Shown here: one piece after another, positions 24,969-37,400 of the stretch | How the letters are laid out: each line of letters starts with the position of its first letter | Numbering within the stretch: position 1 is the first letter of the stretch | Notes under the pieces: generated by a model | Told to the model about the DNA's origin: nothing | Databases searched by the model: none | The model's input: only the letters and a program-made list of their open reading frames with translations | Source of the DNA: Saxidomus purpurata | Taxonomy: Eukaryota > Mollusca > Bivalvia > Venerida > Veneridae | Direction of reading: 5' to 3' | Assembly (NCBI GenBank): GCA_022818135.1 | Contig: JAFMSR010000015.1 | Location: 22,442,706-22,506,705 of the forward strand | Length of the DNA: 64,000 nt | Made by a program: the position numbers and the translations under genes

Positions 24969-25307
24969 ATGAGTCTGTGTTTTTCTGTGTTGGCTCACCG
25001 GCGGAAAATAAGATATAGAACACAGATCACAAGGAAAAGGGACAAAGTTTTACGGCGATTGACAATAGTTTCAGAGAAAACCCGTCGTTGTTTACGGAGG
25101 TACCCTAAACCTCGGAGGCAAGGAAGAGGACCTAATTCGTTGAGAGAAGTGCCTCATGAGTTAGGAGAAATGCCTCATGAGTTAGGAGGAGTGCCTTATG
25201 AGTTAAGAGAAGTGCCTCATGAGTTAGGAGGAGTGCCTCAGAGGAGGATATCCGAAAAGTTAAGAAGGGGTCATGTTGCGCTGTACATAACTAAGTTATA
25301 CATTTGA
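24969..25307 (+). CDS. Doubtful ORF, 112 codons, with 7-residue repeats
   Basis: An open frame rich in Arg and Lys contains four to five 21-bp tandem units (25146-25247) encoding (E/G)VPHELG-like heptads. It lies between A and B, has no recognised domain, and may be a chance frame through a minisatellite. The product is unknown. Confidence 0.2.
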   Translation: MSLCFSVLAHRRKIRYRTQITRKRDKVLRRLTIVSEKTRRCLRRYPKPRRQGRGPNSLREVPHELGEMPHELGGVPYELREVPHELGGVPQRRISEKLRRGHVALYITKLYI

Positions 25308-26544
25308 ATTGCGCAGACTTTTCTCTAGACCAGCGGAAAAAATACATGCTTTGTGAGAACTAAAAGATACTTCTGTATTATGGCTCCACGTGGAGTAAAT
25401 AAAGTATACATATTTTTAAAAAAGTGTATTATCTAATGGACACATTCAGACACTTTTGAGCATTGTACAACGATTATTTTGCAAGTTACTCACAATTATT
25501 GACAGACAGCACACAATTATTATTCATTTTAATAACCCATTGACACAGTAATTGTCATTAACAACAAAATGCAATGTACAGTAATGTCACAGAACTTTAT
25601 GATAAACAAAGGTAGCTCCCATTTACGCGGAGTTACACGTAATAACTGTTCTTTATAGTAAATTACTTCATTGGGAAATAAATGACACGATCAAAATCTC
25701 AACAAAACGGTATCTTTATTTAAAAAAAACACAACAGTGCAAGAATGTTATAGTATATATTCGTCCCAGATCTAGTTCCGTTGAATTGTAAAGGGACATA
25801 ACCACAGCGAAAGTTTTGGCTTTTTCTTCATTATTAGGTTCCCTTATGCATGTGACCAATAAAAATATGAAGTGAAACTGAAAATAGAAATACACAGTAT
25901 TTTTCCACATTGAAGCAAGAATTCGTCCCAGGGCTAGATCCGTCGGAAGACCAACATTTTCCGAAAGTTTGATATAGAATTGATTTTTTTCTAAGTAGAA
26001 CTTAACTTTGATCAGGATTTAGAATACATGTATGTAAGATATCTGCTTTTATCTATGCAATGCATGTATACATAAGTTATATAGATCCTTGACAGGGTAA
26101 GGCTGTTCGAATTTAAGTAACCCGAGCCGGCTCGTCAGGTTTTAATGATTAGCCCGCTTCAAGTTGAAAGGTCATCTATTTTTATCAAAGCACAAAGAAT
26201 AAACTTCCTCTTATCATGTGTCATGCACTACTAAGATACACATGACTGTTTGTTATGAAATAGACAATGTCATTGTTTATTATGACTTATTGTCAGTGAA
26301 GCTGTTTGACATAGTTCTAGCAACTTCTGAATAGCTATATAAGCCAGTTGTAAGAGTTATATATAATTATTAAAACATATTTATAGTTTTGTTTATAAAG
26401 GAATTCATATACTGGTAAAGTTTTCCCTTTATAGCTTCGTACATGTAGTAGGCCTAATTTTATGTTCGACTGCATGTAATAATGATGTATAAAGGGCAGA
26501 TAAGGTAGATTCTAAAATGATGTCTGTTCGTTTACGTTGGATAA

Positions 26545-26969
26545 AAATATTAGATTGATGAAAACTGTCCTTTTATTATATAATTCCATCATCTTGTTCC
26601 TTTCTGTCTATCTGTCTATATAAGGTTTCTAAAATGCCCACCGCAGTCACAAGAGAGTGTAACTCATTTAATTAAACATCTTCAAACGACTAATGAATTC
26701 CCCATTCCAACCATCTTGCTATTGACTGGTCTATCGGATCCTGCGGGTGACGGAAGTAACTGCGACGGGGAAATGTTTCAACAAGGGATCCCAGTGTCAA
26801 AATTTATCATGGGTGTGATTGTTAAGAAGCCTATATAATCTTTAATTTCTGTGTTTTTTAAAGTATATTTGAATTTTCGCTTTTGTTAGTATTGGACCTT
26901 TAAGAAGCCTATATAATCTATAATTTTATAAGTTTGCCTCATTCGTATATGTTTACAGGTGAACTTACA
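26545..26969 (+). promoter_or_regulatory. Proximal promoter of gene B
   Basis: Homologous to the promoter of A. The TATA-like motif TATATAAT is at 26910-26917. An insertion has repeated the 'aagaagcctatataatct' segment, so a second TATA-like copy lies about 80 bp upstream. The palindrome of A reads GAAATGTTTC here (26770-26779), one base off. Confidence 0.45.
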
Positions 26970-29209
26970 ATGGAACTTTCAAGAGCGGCTATATTTGTAT
27001 TACTCCTACAAGGTGCTTTGACGGAAGGAAAGGTTTGTCCGAGCCCGATGAATGAAGTTTCAAATAGTAAGACAATTCTTCACATGTAACATTTGTAAAT
27101 ATGTTAATTTAAAAAATGAGATTATACAGGGTAAAGTAATGTTATTTCTTTTATAACCTGTTGAAATTAATTACTAAAAGTCTTTATTAGTTTGCTTTGT
27201 ATGTATTTATTTCGAATAAGGAAATACTATTTTAACATTATATAAAATATTGAATGCCGATTCATACTTCTTTTATGATATGCCACAGAATTATACATTG
27301 CTATACTGTTCTTTGCTCTGATGATAATTTGATGTCAATTTCTGAAGGTATATGTGAAGTAGAATTTTCTAGATTGAATTGAATTTGTTTTTTATGTGAT
27401 TATTTCGAAGAAGGAAAATTAATGCATGTACTATTTTAACATTACATAAATACTGATTGTCCATTCATACTTTTATACGTCACAAAATTATACATTGCTA
27501 TACTGTTCTTTGTTTTGGTGATAATTTGATGTCAATTTCTGAAGGTATATGTGGAGTAGAATTTTCTAGATTGATTAAATTCTCTTTTGTTCACTCACTC
27601 AGTCTACCAGTTAGTATTTTCTATCCATAGGTACGATGGAGGAGCAAGGAGAGATGTATTACTCGGTTCGATTCGGACATTACATCGAATTAAATTGCTG
27701 TTCAGAAGAAGTAGTAGATGTTGCTTACCACTGGATGAAATGGAATAAAGAAAAAGAGCAGTGGCAAAAATATGACCCCAGTCGCAATGGCGTTTCGTTT
27801 AATGACAACAGACAAACTCTTTCAATACATAGCTCAATGTTTGAGGATGCCGGACTGTATCAATGCAGTGTTCAAAATGGTTCATCCGTTGCCAAAGTTA
27901 TAAACTATCATATAGACATTGTTGCGTGCGATAAACTGGCAAGAGGACCTTACCTTGTATCCCCCTTACCTTGTCAGGAAACACTTGCCCGCGAAAAGGA
28001 AACGTTGACCCTCCCATGCACGGGTTACTTTGGATGCGGAGAAACAGGCGATATTAGGATTGTCACATGGTTTGTATCTCGTGATAAACACAAGCAGGAT
28101 GATTGGGTAGAAGCAACTTCAGTAGACGACCGATACAAGCAAAGTGACTTTCAACGGTAAGTAAATTAGTGGCCTAGAATTTATAATGTCATGTTGTAAC
28201 CAATTCCTGGTGACTCACTGTATTCAATAGCTTCCTTAGAAACATTTTCAAAGAGCATAAGTACATGTATACACCTTGGACTTTAAATATTTTATGTTAA
28301 GCGTTATATAAGCGCCGTATAGCGAAAGTTTTGTTTTCAGATTACATGAACATGGACACGATTTAATTACCTAATAGTTTAATTAATTTTTATTTCAGAG
28401 ATGGCGATGTCGTGAAAGGCTCAAACCTTACTATTCTTGGTGTATCAGATGTTGACTTTAACCGGAAGTTTATGTGTCTGGTAGCGTCTCCTCAGGAAGT
28501 GCACGGGCAAACTAGGATATTAGTCACTCTGAAAAAAGGCAAGGCGTCTTCTTACTAGATTGCCTAATAAGTCACATAATGCTATTTAAAGTCGGCGCTG
28601 CACGTTATTTTAACTGATTTGAAAATTGTTGAAATTGGATTGTGTGGGTTTTTTTTCTAAATAATATAAATAAGTTTAAGTCGTTGGCTATTCATATTGA
28701 TTAATAAGATTGTATGACACATTAACAGTGTACAGTCAAACCTGTGTTAAAGACCACCTCCGAATTAAGACCACCCTGCTAATAAAGACCAGCAGGGAGA
28801 TCATATTGCACTATTCATCTATAGTGGAAACACCTGTGAATAAAGACCAACTGCAAACAAAGACCACATTTGTAGCTTCCCAACGGTGGTCTTTGTTCAC
28901 AGGTTTGACTGTAGATATATCACGTGTGAATTGTTTACGCTCTATATCCAGGACATATTGTTTGTTGGATTAAAGCGTTCATGATTGTTTTTGTTCTTTT
29001 CAGATAATTCCTCTGTGTTCAGCGCTTCCTTCACATCTGTAAGCATTTTGATTGTGGTAAGTGTTATCGCCGTAATCTCGCTGGTATTTAATGTGGTTGT
29101 ATCTATGATGACGATTCACCAAAGACGGAAACAATCAGACAAGACTGACCGAGGAACATCTCGTCAGAAATGGATGTCAGTGGCGTCAGGAAATGATGAA
29201 ATTATTTAA
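26970..29209 (+). CDS. Gene B: tandem paralogue of gene A, two-Ig receptor without TIR
   Basis: Exons 26970-27066, 27631-28156, 28399-28538 and 29004-29209 join to 322 codons; each exon has the same length as in gene A. The order is signal peptide, Ig1, Ig2, membrane helix and a 30-residue tail ending in NDEII. I saw five amino-acid differences from A in the large exon and one in the leader. Exon 3 differs from A at one base only, while exon 4 and the introns differ much more. Intron 3 again has a GC donor (28539-28540, context AAAAAAG|GCAAGG). Without splicing, translation would stop at a TAG about 18 bases further on, giving a soluble form. Intron 3 holds a small MITE (28731-28913) absent from A, and intron 1 lacks the hairpin present in A. 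The acceptor of exon 2 is catag at 27626-27630. No TIR exon is seen downstream before 34 kb on this strand. Confidence 0.9.
28539..29003 (+). promoter_or_regulatory. GC-AG intron 3 of gene B
   Basis: The donor context is AAAAAAG|GCAAGG, a better match to the GC-donor consensus than in A. The acceptor is ttttcag ending at 29003. Retention adds GKASSY and a stop. A MITE inserted here makes the intron 465 bp against 290 bp in A. Confidence 0.8.
28731..28913. mobile_element. MITE with TACAGTCAAACC ends, in intron 3 of gene B
   Basis: Ends 'tacagtcaaacctgtg' and 'cacaggtttgactgta' are perfect inverses with TA at the borders. The interior repeats 'aaagacca'. It is absent from gene A, so it inserted after duplication. 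This end sequence is widespread in invertebrate MITEs. Confidence 0.85.
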
Positions 29210-30056
29210 AGTATAAAAGTTTTAAAGCTTAATTTTCGCAACATTTAAGATGGTATAGTGTGCAATACTCTTAATCTATAAATACAACATGACTTGTTTT
29301 GGAAAACCGCGATTGCGTATTAAGCGTCTTCTACGAACTATAGTAGTTTATTGTAGGAGGTTATTGGTAAGATAAAAACGTATTTATTTTCGGAAACTAC
29401 GTAAATAGAAAGTAGAAAAGCGAAATAGATGATATGATAAACATGTTTTATTTATATAATCAGTAGAAAATATGTAATTTCCCAAGAATATGCACTTATT
29501 ATATATAACCACTTAAACATAGTTATATACATGTAACTACCTCATAATATATGTTTGCACTTTCACGTATTTTTTAATAGTTTTAAATTTTAACCGTCCC
29601 CAAAGTACTTTTTGCGTACATAGCTGTGATAAACATATTTGCCAAATGAATAGTTTGAGATTTTCCTATAATTCACAAATAATTTAAGAAGTAAGAAACG
29701 GGAGTGGCAGTTTAATGGAATAGTGTGAGCACGGAAATATGAATATCTGTTAGGAAGGTGGCTAAGGGATCGACCACGACTACAACAGCCACATGAACAT
29801 TTTTCTCGGCGGTCGTATAAAAAGCGTTTATAAGCATACTATTTGACCGGCGTCACGGGAAAAAGGGCCTTCTGACATTATCCCTTTTATTTATATGGCG
29901 ATTTTTCTTTAAGCAGCATATTGTGGAAAGAGAGCATACAACTTTCCACAAGATATTCTATTTATAAATTGTTTCCATCAAATATTAAAGATACTATTGA
30001 AATAATATCTGCCATAACTACAATAATTTACTGCCAATGTAAACAGAAGTGGGTCT

Positions 30057-30084
30057 TGACGTCAGATTTTGGTATGTGACGTCA
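30057..30084. promoter_or_regulatory. Two CRE-type TGACGTCA sites, 3' of gene B
   Basis: Perfect TGACGTCA at 30057-30064 and 30077-30084, with the same spacing as 3' of gene A. Confidence 0.5.
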
Positions 30085-30377
30085 TTATTAAAGTTAACAA
30101 TTACATCTTATGTAAACGTTTTCAGGATATGTTATTTTGTATCTAATAGACACGGGTAACTGAACTTTTTGCATATTGGTATTGAAATAAGCGCAAGGAA
30201 GCTAGTTTACAAGTATTATAGTGTCGATAGTCATATGTTCTCTACGAATGATTCAGATTTTGATTAATACAGTGCAACACTTCCTGCAAGTTTCACAAAA
30301 CATTTTCATAATAAAGTGTTGATATGATATATAGATGTCAAAAATCTCCTCGTAACAGAGAGAATAACATATAAGTT

Positions 30378-30534
30378 CATCCCGGAGGTTGCGGGTTAGA
30401 ACCCCATTGAGATCACGACCGTACCTCCTCATGTAACACCAGTACTGGTTTTTCCAGGAAGCGGACTCGAGTGTGACTCGTTAAGCTTCAAGCTTTCTTC
30501 ACAACCGAGCTAAAATGAATTAGTATAAACTAAG
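30378..30534 (+). mobile_element. tRNA-derived SINE, 5'-truncated
   Basis: Starts inside the tRNA head ('ggaggttgcgggttagaacc') and continues with the same body as the SINE at 9.3 kb. AACATATAAGTT flanks it at 30366-30377 and 30535-30546, as expected for a 5'-truncated LINE-mobilised copy. Confidence 0.8.
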
Positions 30535-30546
30535 AACATATAAGTT

Positions 30547-32790
30547 ACATGTCTGTTGAAATACTTTTAAGAACCCTGTGAAGACTCAGATTATAGCCTC
30601 AAGCGACAAAATAGTTGATTAATTATCAACTTTATAGTATCAACAGAAACTGTTGCCTAGTTGTAATACATTAATAGTAACATTTATCAAGTACTTCTCA
30701 TGGCAAAATATTGTGATTGTTATTTACATGTAGTCTTTGATTTACTTTCAATTTATGAACATGTGCTGTTTCCTCTCGTTAACTTTGTTATCATTAAAAA
30801 TGTTTTACTACCGTGTGTTTGTAGTTAAATTATTATATAACCCTTTTCATTGTTTTAGCAGATAGTTAAAACTGATTACAGGATTAAATTACTGTGGCCT
30901 AGGACTTATTTTATGTTCGACTCTCCGTGTTTGACTTCTTGTACCTTCATATCAAATGTAGCTATAATTAATCAATAATTACCATAGAACCGTGATCATA
31001 TAATGACAAGGAACGGATCCACGGCCTAAATTTAGACGCGCTGGACTGGTAACCAAAGACTCAAAAGTTCAAGTCAGCGCTCCCCCACTAACAAAACTAA
31101 TGGTCAGTCGGATGAGACCGTGTATCGGTGCTATACACGGGACATGTGCATGAATCGGTGTGATTCTCTCAAACAGGAACAGGAGATGTTTTTTTCATCT
31201 TGTACTATCCCCCTAAACCTAAAATAACTAGCCTCTTATGGTGTTGATCATACAGCTATCTCTTAATATACACTATACAACTACCACGATCATAAAGTGT
31301 TAAGATCCGTAAATGAACCCAGGCTTACATGTCATGTTAACTCGGAACATGCGGAAGTTAATTGAAAGTAATATGAATGGAAGGTCTTGTATGAAACAAT
31401 CATCTATTATACAGTTTTATATACCGCTAAACAGAAACTAACACAAAACTTTTTAAAAGTCTTATAAAAATAAGTACAGGTAAGACGTTCTCTTCAATGA
31501 AGATTTATTTAGCACCGTCATTAATATGATATGAAACTGATTCAACAATGATCGAATTTAATCGGAATTCCAAAATTGGATTTCTAAGTACTCTACCGAA
31601 TTACTAAAGATAGATTCGGGCTAACGATAATAAAACCAAACAAAAATGTTTGTATTTCGGGTCTCCTTGCCAAAATATTAAGTTCGGTCGGTGTGCAGGG
31701 TTGGCTCATTTTTGTTTATTGTTTTGAATGTTTGGCTTCTTTTGTTTTGCCATGTTGCTATGCTTTTGGCTATAAAACATTTGAGGCCCGACACACACAT
31801 TGTTTGCTTAATAGGTCAAGTCGGTGTCCGTCACACGAATAAGCCGCACACACATTTAACTAAATGGCCGTTACGAAACCCAATAAGAACACTAAAATTG
31901 CAAACGTTTTATTATGAAATAACACGAAAACTAAACATTCAAAGCAGTTCACAAAACACACTTCCAACAAAAGCCCATGAATATGCAATAGCCATCGAAG
32001 TTCTTATAAACTAAAAATCTGTTTGAATTTGTCAGTACATACTTACCATACAAACAAAAGATCTTAACTTTTAACAATATAAAACTGTCACGAAGATTGT
32101 TTCCCGTAGATTGGATTGTAATGGAAAGTAAACAATCGTGAATTATTTCAAAACATTCTTTAATTAATGCATTAAAAGATATGTTACATTTGATAATCTG
32201 TTAGCAAATGAAAGTATTATACAACGTATACACAGCACCATAACTACATGTAACGTCTGATTTATTTCTGAATTTCAATCATTTCAGCATTGTTATATGA
32301 CAATATCAAAATCTGAACATTAATGGATTTTGTTCCAAATAAATACCAGAAACCCGTCATCGAACTGAACCTGCACCAGTCAGTTTTTAGAAAATGTCCA
32401 TGTCACATAAACTGATTTGTTGTAAGTATTAAATATAGTCCGACCCGTTTGATTGTCCTACCATGATTTTAATACCGCTGCTTTATTTAGATGCCGTGTT
32501 ACTGTTTTCATCTACTGCTCAATACTTTGAAATTGAATAATTTCAAATTTTAAGGGAAAGGAAAATCAGAAAATTGAAGAATTTGTTAAGAGGAACACAC
32601 TGTTAAAAGAATAATTCAATGTAAATATATTAAAGATTGTCAATTTCCGAAATGCGGGATCATGGAGGCGGTCATGTTGTACTTGTGTAAATAGTCATGC
32701 AGGTAATACTGCTAAGTTAAAAACTTCAGCCTCAAAAACATATTAAAACATGGTAATGCACATGGCTTTTTATCAATGTTTCAATCTCAA
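30547..32790. other. Intergenic between B and C
   Basis: At 31030-31100 a tRNA-like head ('gcgctggactggtaacc') marks another SINE-type element; the same one occurs at 45335 because it lies in the duplicated block. The frame at 31691-32014 has no homology that I recognise. Confidence 0.5.
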
Positions 32791-32792
32791 AT

Positions 32793-32990
32793 GAAAACAA
32801 TCATGAAGAATGAATAAATGGGCTCAAATGAAAACGATCATGAAAGAATGAGTAAATGGGCTCAAATGAAAACAATCATGAAATAATGAGTAAACGGGCT
32901 CAAATGAAAACAAATTATGAAAGAATGAGTAAATGGGCTCAAATGAAAACGATCATGAAAGAATGAGTAAATGGGCTCAAACTTAAGTTT
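32793..32990. repeat. Tandem repeat, ~40-bp unit, 5 copies
   Basis: The unit 'gggctcaaatgaaaacaatc' + 'atgaaagaatgagtaaat' repeats. The corresponding site in the right duplication (about 47430) has no array, so it expanded after duplication. Confidence 0.8.
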
Positions 32991-34484
32991 TCAAACAGAG
33001 GCGTGTGAAATAGTGTGTCTTATTTGCATATTTACTAATCGGAATATTTTTCATCCGATTCAAGTTATTCAATTCCGGATCAGTTTTATTCTGACACGGA
33101 GCGTATTTATTTCAATTTCAGGTCGATCTATATTTAGACTTCGGAGAAAACTGATTGTATGTAAGAAAGTTCTTTTTCAAATCTCTTTTTCTTTAAAACC
33201 GACTGGTGCAGATTTGGTTCATTTAGCAGGCGTGAAAATTGATAATTTATTTTGAAAATTCAGAAAGTGATATTCTTACTGTTACTGAAAACAAGTGTCA
33301 GTGTCACATTCGGACTTGCGTTACACAAAACAAAGAACAAATTAAAAACGTAAAAGAACAATATAACATTTTTCAACAAACACAAAAGAACAACACTAAA
33401 ACTCGAAATTACATTATGATATACAATGTACGAGCATTAGTGAACAAACAATAAATATTATATGGAGAAATGTGCCATATATGTACAGAAGTATAAAAAG
33501 AAAATGCTTTAAAATTCAAAAATTCAAAAATATAAAACTTGCAGAACAATACGCACAATCACGTGAATTATGAAATAATTATTAAGCCATACTTAATGAA
33601 CTAAAATGAAAAAAGACACTTTGGAAGTAAAGGAAAAATAGCATCATGAGTATTTTGAGCCTCTATTGATAGTCCAAAATTCACTTAAGATGCCGCATTA
33701 ACACGAAAAAAGACATTTGTGGTGCCAAGTTACATCAAGACATGCATATTATGAAGTGTATCATTTTCTTTACTATATATTGAACTATATAATTCATGTT
33801 CTGTAATAAAGTTTTAACTTGTTCCTGTCAAATATCAAACGAATTGGTTTAAATTACCAGTGTTTAAAGGTTCATGTCCCGTGCGAGTGTTATTTAACCA
33901 AACAATGTAGTTTTATACCTTTATCAAATAGTGATTTAAAGCAAGACTAAACTTAGTCACACAATGTGGGCATTTATACAATAATATCCGTAGCGTAAGT
34001 TTTAAGTTTGAGTTATGTTTACGTCGCTTCACTTGAGAAAGTGTTTTTCATTTATGTCAAGGTTTTATTTTGGCGACTGATCAGATTTGAGACAATTTAA
34101 ATCCCCGTAAACTCAAAACACGTTAAAAAACGCCAACATTTGGCACCTAAGATTTAAAGCGCCATACAGTAATATAGTTATGATACATTTACCAAACTTA
34201 ACATCAAATTTAACATATGCAAAAAGATCAGGAACAACAAATGTATCACACTGAATAGTGCATTGAAGAAAAATGAATGAATTTTAACAGATTCAAGAGA
34301 AAAATATTAGCTGTAAAGTATCATATGAAACAGACAATTGTTATACATTATGTACAATCCTACGAAAAATGAAGATACAGTACTTCGTAGGTAAATACAC
34401 CCATTAAGCTGACTTTTTGAAAGTCAAAAAGACACGTCCTGCTGCTTAATGTTATGACTTTCAGTCTATTTTAGTGGCAAATTG
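32991..34484. other. Downstream flank of gene C
   Basis: Matches 47440-49197 downstream of D. Frames at 33239-33454 and 47759-48040 share some peptide (TVTEN/TFTEN, IYNV) but have no domain or splice context that I recognise. I treat them as conserved non-coding. Confidence 0.45.
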
Positions 34485-37400
34485 TCATTGATCATATGTG
34501 AAAACGTCATCAGTATTCGGACTTAACTCTATACTGTTTCGACTAAGGGGTGAAACGGGCTCAGTTTCTTGATGGCTACCTAAGAGTGGTCGCTCAGTTG
34601 ACAAATTATTATCTCTGGTAACTCTAGTCCTATTGGTTTGTTGTTTTTGATAATCAAACTTCGGAATTTTATTTTGCAATGAACACAAAAAATTGTCCAT
34701 TTTTCTTTTGTTTGTTTCGTCAGCTGGTACTTTAATCCTTGGAAGTAATCTCCAAAATCTTAGATCATTACCAATTTCAGTCTCTCTGTTAGCATTAACG
34801 ACCTCAGCCGAGGCTCCTCCGATGTCGACATTCTCTGCAATTTGTTCTGCAACCATGTTGTTTTCAGTATTTCTATTAACTACATCGCCATCATCACCAA
34901 TACTCCTTTCTAATGTTATATTCCTCCCTCTAACATGTTGTGCCCAGGTCATGACTTCCCTTGGTGTATAATCTGCTACCTCTAGAAACATGATATCTCT
35001 ACCTCTTCTATCGTTTATAAATGATTGTATGAGAATGTTGGCGAAGTTGTCTTCTCTTAAGGCATCAGAATAAAGAAACATAACCATGGCACTTCTGGCA
35101 CTTTTCTCTGAGAATGCGTTCATTACATCTGGAATTAAAAAATATTTTCTCATACAATACGTTGTTCTAAAATAAAATAACGTCGTAGAAATTGTCATTT
35201 GAGTAAGATACCTGACCGGGTTAAGATCATAATTGTTTTCTTTATTTACATAACATTTTAAAACATCTAAATGCAACGTATTTGGTCGATGTCAAACTTA
35301 ACCTCAAATTAAAGTAGAAAGTGAATAATCGATAAAAAAAACATTTCAAAACCTTAAGTCAATGATAAATCCAGAAATTTCGTTTTGTTAATGAAGTAAC
35401 ATGACGTTGAAGACTTTAAAGTTAACATAACTTGCGTAAATTTACTAACTTTGATTGCCCTGTATATCTGCTGTAATATAAATCATATAACGCAAGTCAA
35501 TCAGTCTCTGTTTGATAGTTTGCGCTATGTCCTCGTCCTCCACAGCATGGTATATAAATAAGTTATAGGAGTACCTTTCCTCTGTAAGACAATAAATGTA
35601 AGGAAAAATCTTTAGGTCATACATAACATAAAACAAACTAGAGCTTTTACCGAACTGGATTGAAATACCCGCGCAAATGCGCCTTGTCACAAGAAATGCC
35701 TTCACTCATTGCCCTAATCTCAATTACTATATGACATGGTCATTTGAAATAAATTGACTTAAGCTTGCACAATAACAAGATAATAATTTTATGATTATGT
35801 TTTGCATGTCATATTTATAATCAGAACATTTGACCTAAGTTTCTATAAGAAGATATAGTCTCATGAACTTTGAACCCTAAATGTGGCCCTATCCTCGGAT
35901 CATTTCCATGAGGTAACATTTATATCCAACTTTCAAGAAAATCATTCAAGGGGTTTGGGAAATATTGTCTCATGTCCTTTGACCACTATGTGCGACATTG
36001 ACCTGGAACCACACGGTTGGAATATGGGTTCTGCACATCGTCTTGATAAGATGAACATTTGTCCCACGTTTCATGAAAATCCTTCAAGGGTTTAAGGAGA
36101 TATGGATTGCACACAGAAAAGAATGACCTCTATGTGTGACATTGACCTGGATCTAATAGAGTTGAAATGTTGGTTCTGCACATCGTCTTGATGAGTTGAA
36201 CATTTCACACAACTTTCTGGAAAATCCTTCAACAGGAATAGAAAATATGGAGCGTACTCAAATGAAATCAATGACCCATCAGTGTGACATTTACATTGAC
36301 CCAGCTAGGTCGGAACATGGGTTTTGCTCGTCGTCTTAAAAAGATGAACACTTGACCCAAGTTTCATGAAAATCCTGTAATGGATTCAAGAGATATTAAA
36401 CGAGCTCGAAAATGACCCCTTAGTATGGCATTAATATTGAAATGATTGGGTTGGAAAATGGTTTATGCACGTTGTCTTAATAATATGAACATTTGATTGA
36501 AGTTTCATGACAAGTGTTCAATTGCTTTAGCAGATATGGGCGAACACAAAAACCAACAGACCGGCCGACCGCCCAGCCGACCAATCGATCGACCGACAAC
36601 CTTACTCCTATATGTTATACCCCATACGAATAATAAAGGTCAGGCATACATATAAGATATTTTACAAAAAAAACATTACAGAATATAAATAGATGTACAT
36701 AACAGTCAAATTACTTTAATGAAGTAACAGAACACTTAAGAAGTGCTAAAATATATTAAAGTAGGTTTTTTGTTTTAAAAAGATGTCGTGTAAAGAAAGA
36801 ATTTCCTCAGAGAATGAAATAGTATCAACAAGCCATGAAAGTTGTCTTTTGGGTACACACATGTACACTTATTTCACATATCAAACTTATTCCGCCCCTC
36901 TCTTTGTGGTTTATCATAAAGTAAACACACACTTACGGTCAGCGGTCCTAGGGCCAAGGGTTGATATTCTGCTACTTAAGTAGAGCCTGATCTGTGGACC
37001 ATACATACATCGTAGAGATATCACTGAACTGATAACTACAGTAACAAACAAAACACAACCACCCGATATCAGACCAATCATTAGCCACGGGATCTGCGGA
37101 ATTTCTGAAGGAATACATTAACGTTAATATATAAGAAAGAAAACATTTAGCACTGATTTAGAATTATTCAAAAGCATAATTATGACTGTACAGTTTCGTC
37201 TAGTTTCAGTAAAGAAAAACATCGTGTGATTGAGAATAATCCGCTTATTTTGTCAGATCAGTTATTTGTTATGATTATTCAAATAATCTAAAGTGTGTGA
37301 ACATCCTACTGTACTAGACCATTATATTGTGTTGCAATTTTAAGGGTAAATGAATGACAAAAAATGATTAATTCTGCATATACAGTAGTGGGAACGTAAC

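Larger units (their letters stand above)
25690..30222. repeat. Segmental duplication, right copy (carries gene B)
   Basis: Direct-orientation partner of 16190-23065. Exons 1-3 are nearly identical to those of A; introns and flanks differ by small indels and roughly a tenth of bases by eye. Confidence 0.7.

Noticed and set aside
28710..28973. 87-codon plus-strand frame in gene B intron 3
   Set aside because: Runs through the MITE at 28731-28913 and is absent from gene A.
34693..34971. Plus-strand open frame of 92 codons
   Set aside because: Exact antisense of the TIR exon of gene C; the same holds for 49284-49568 and gene D.
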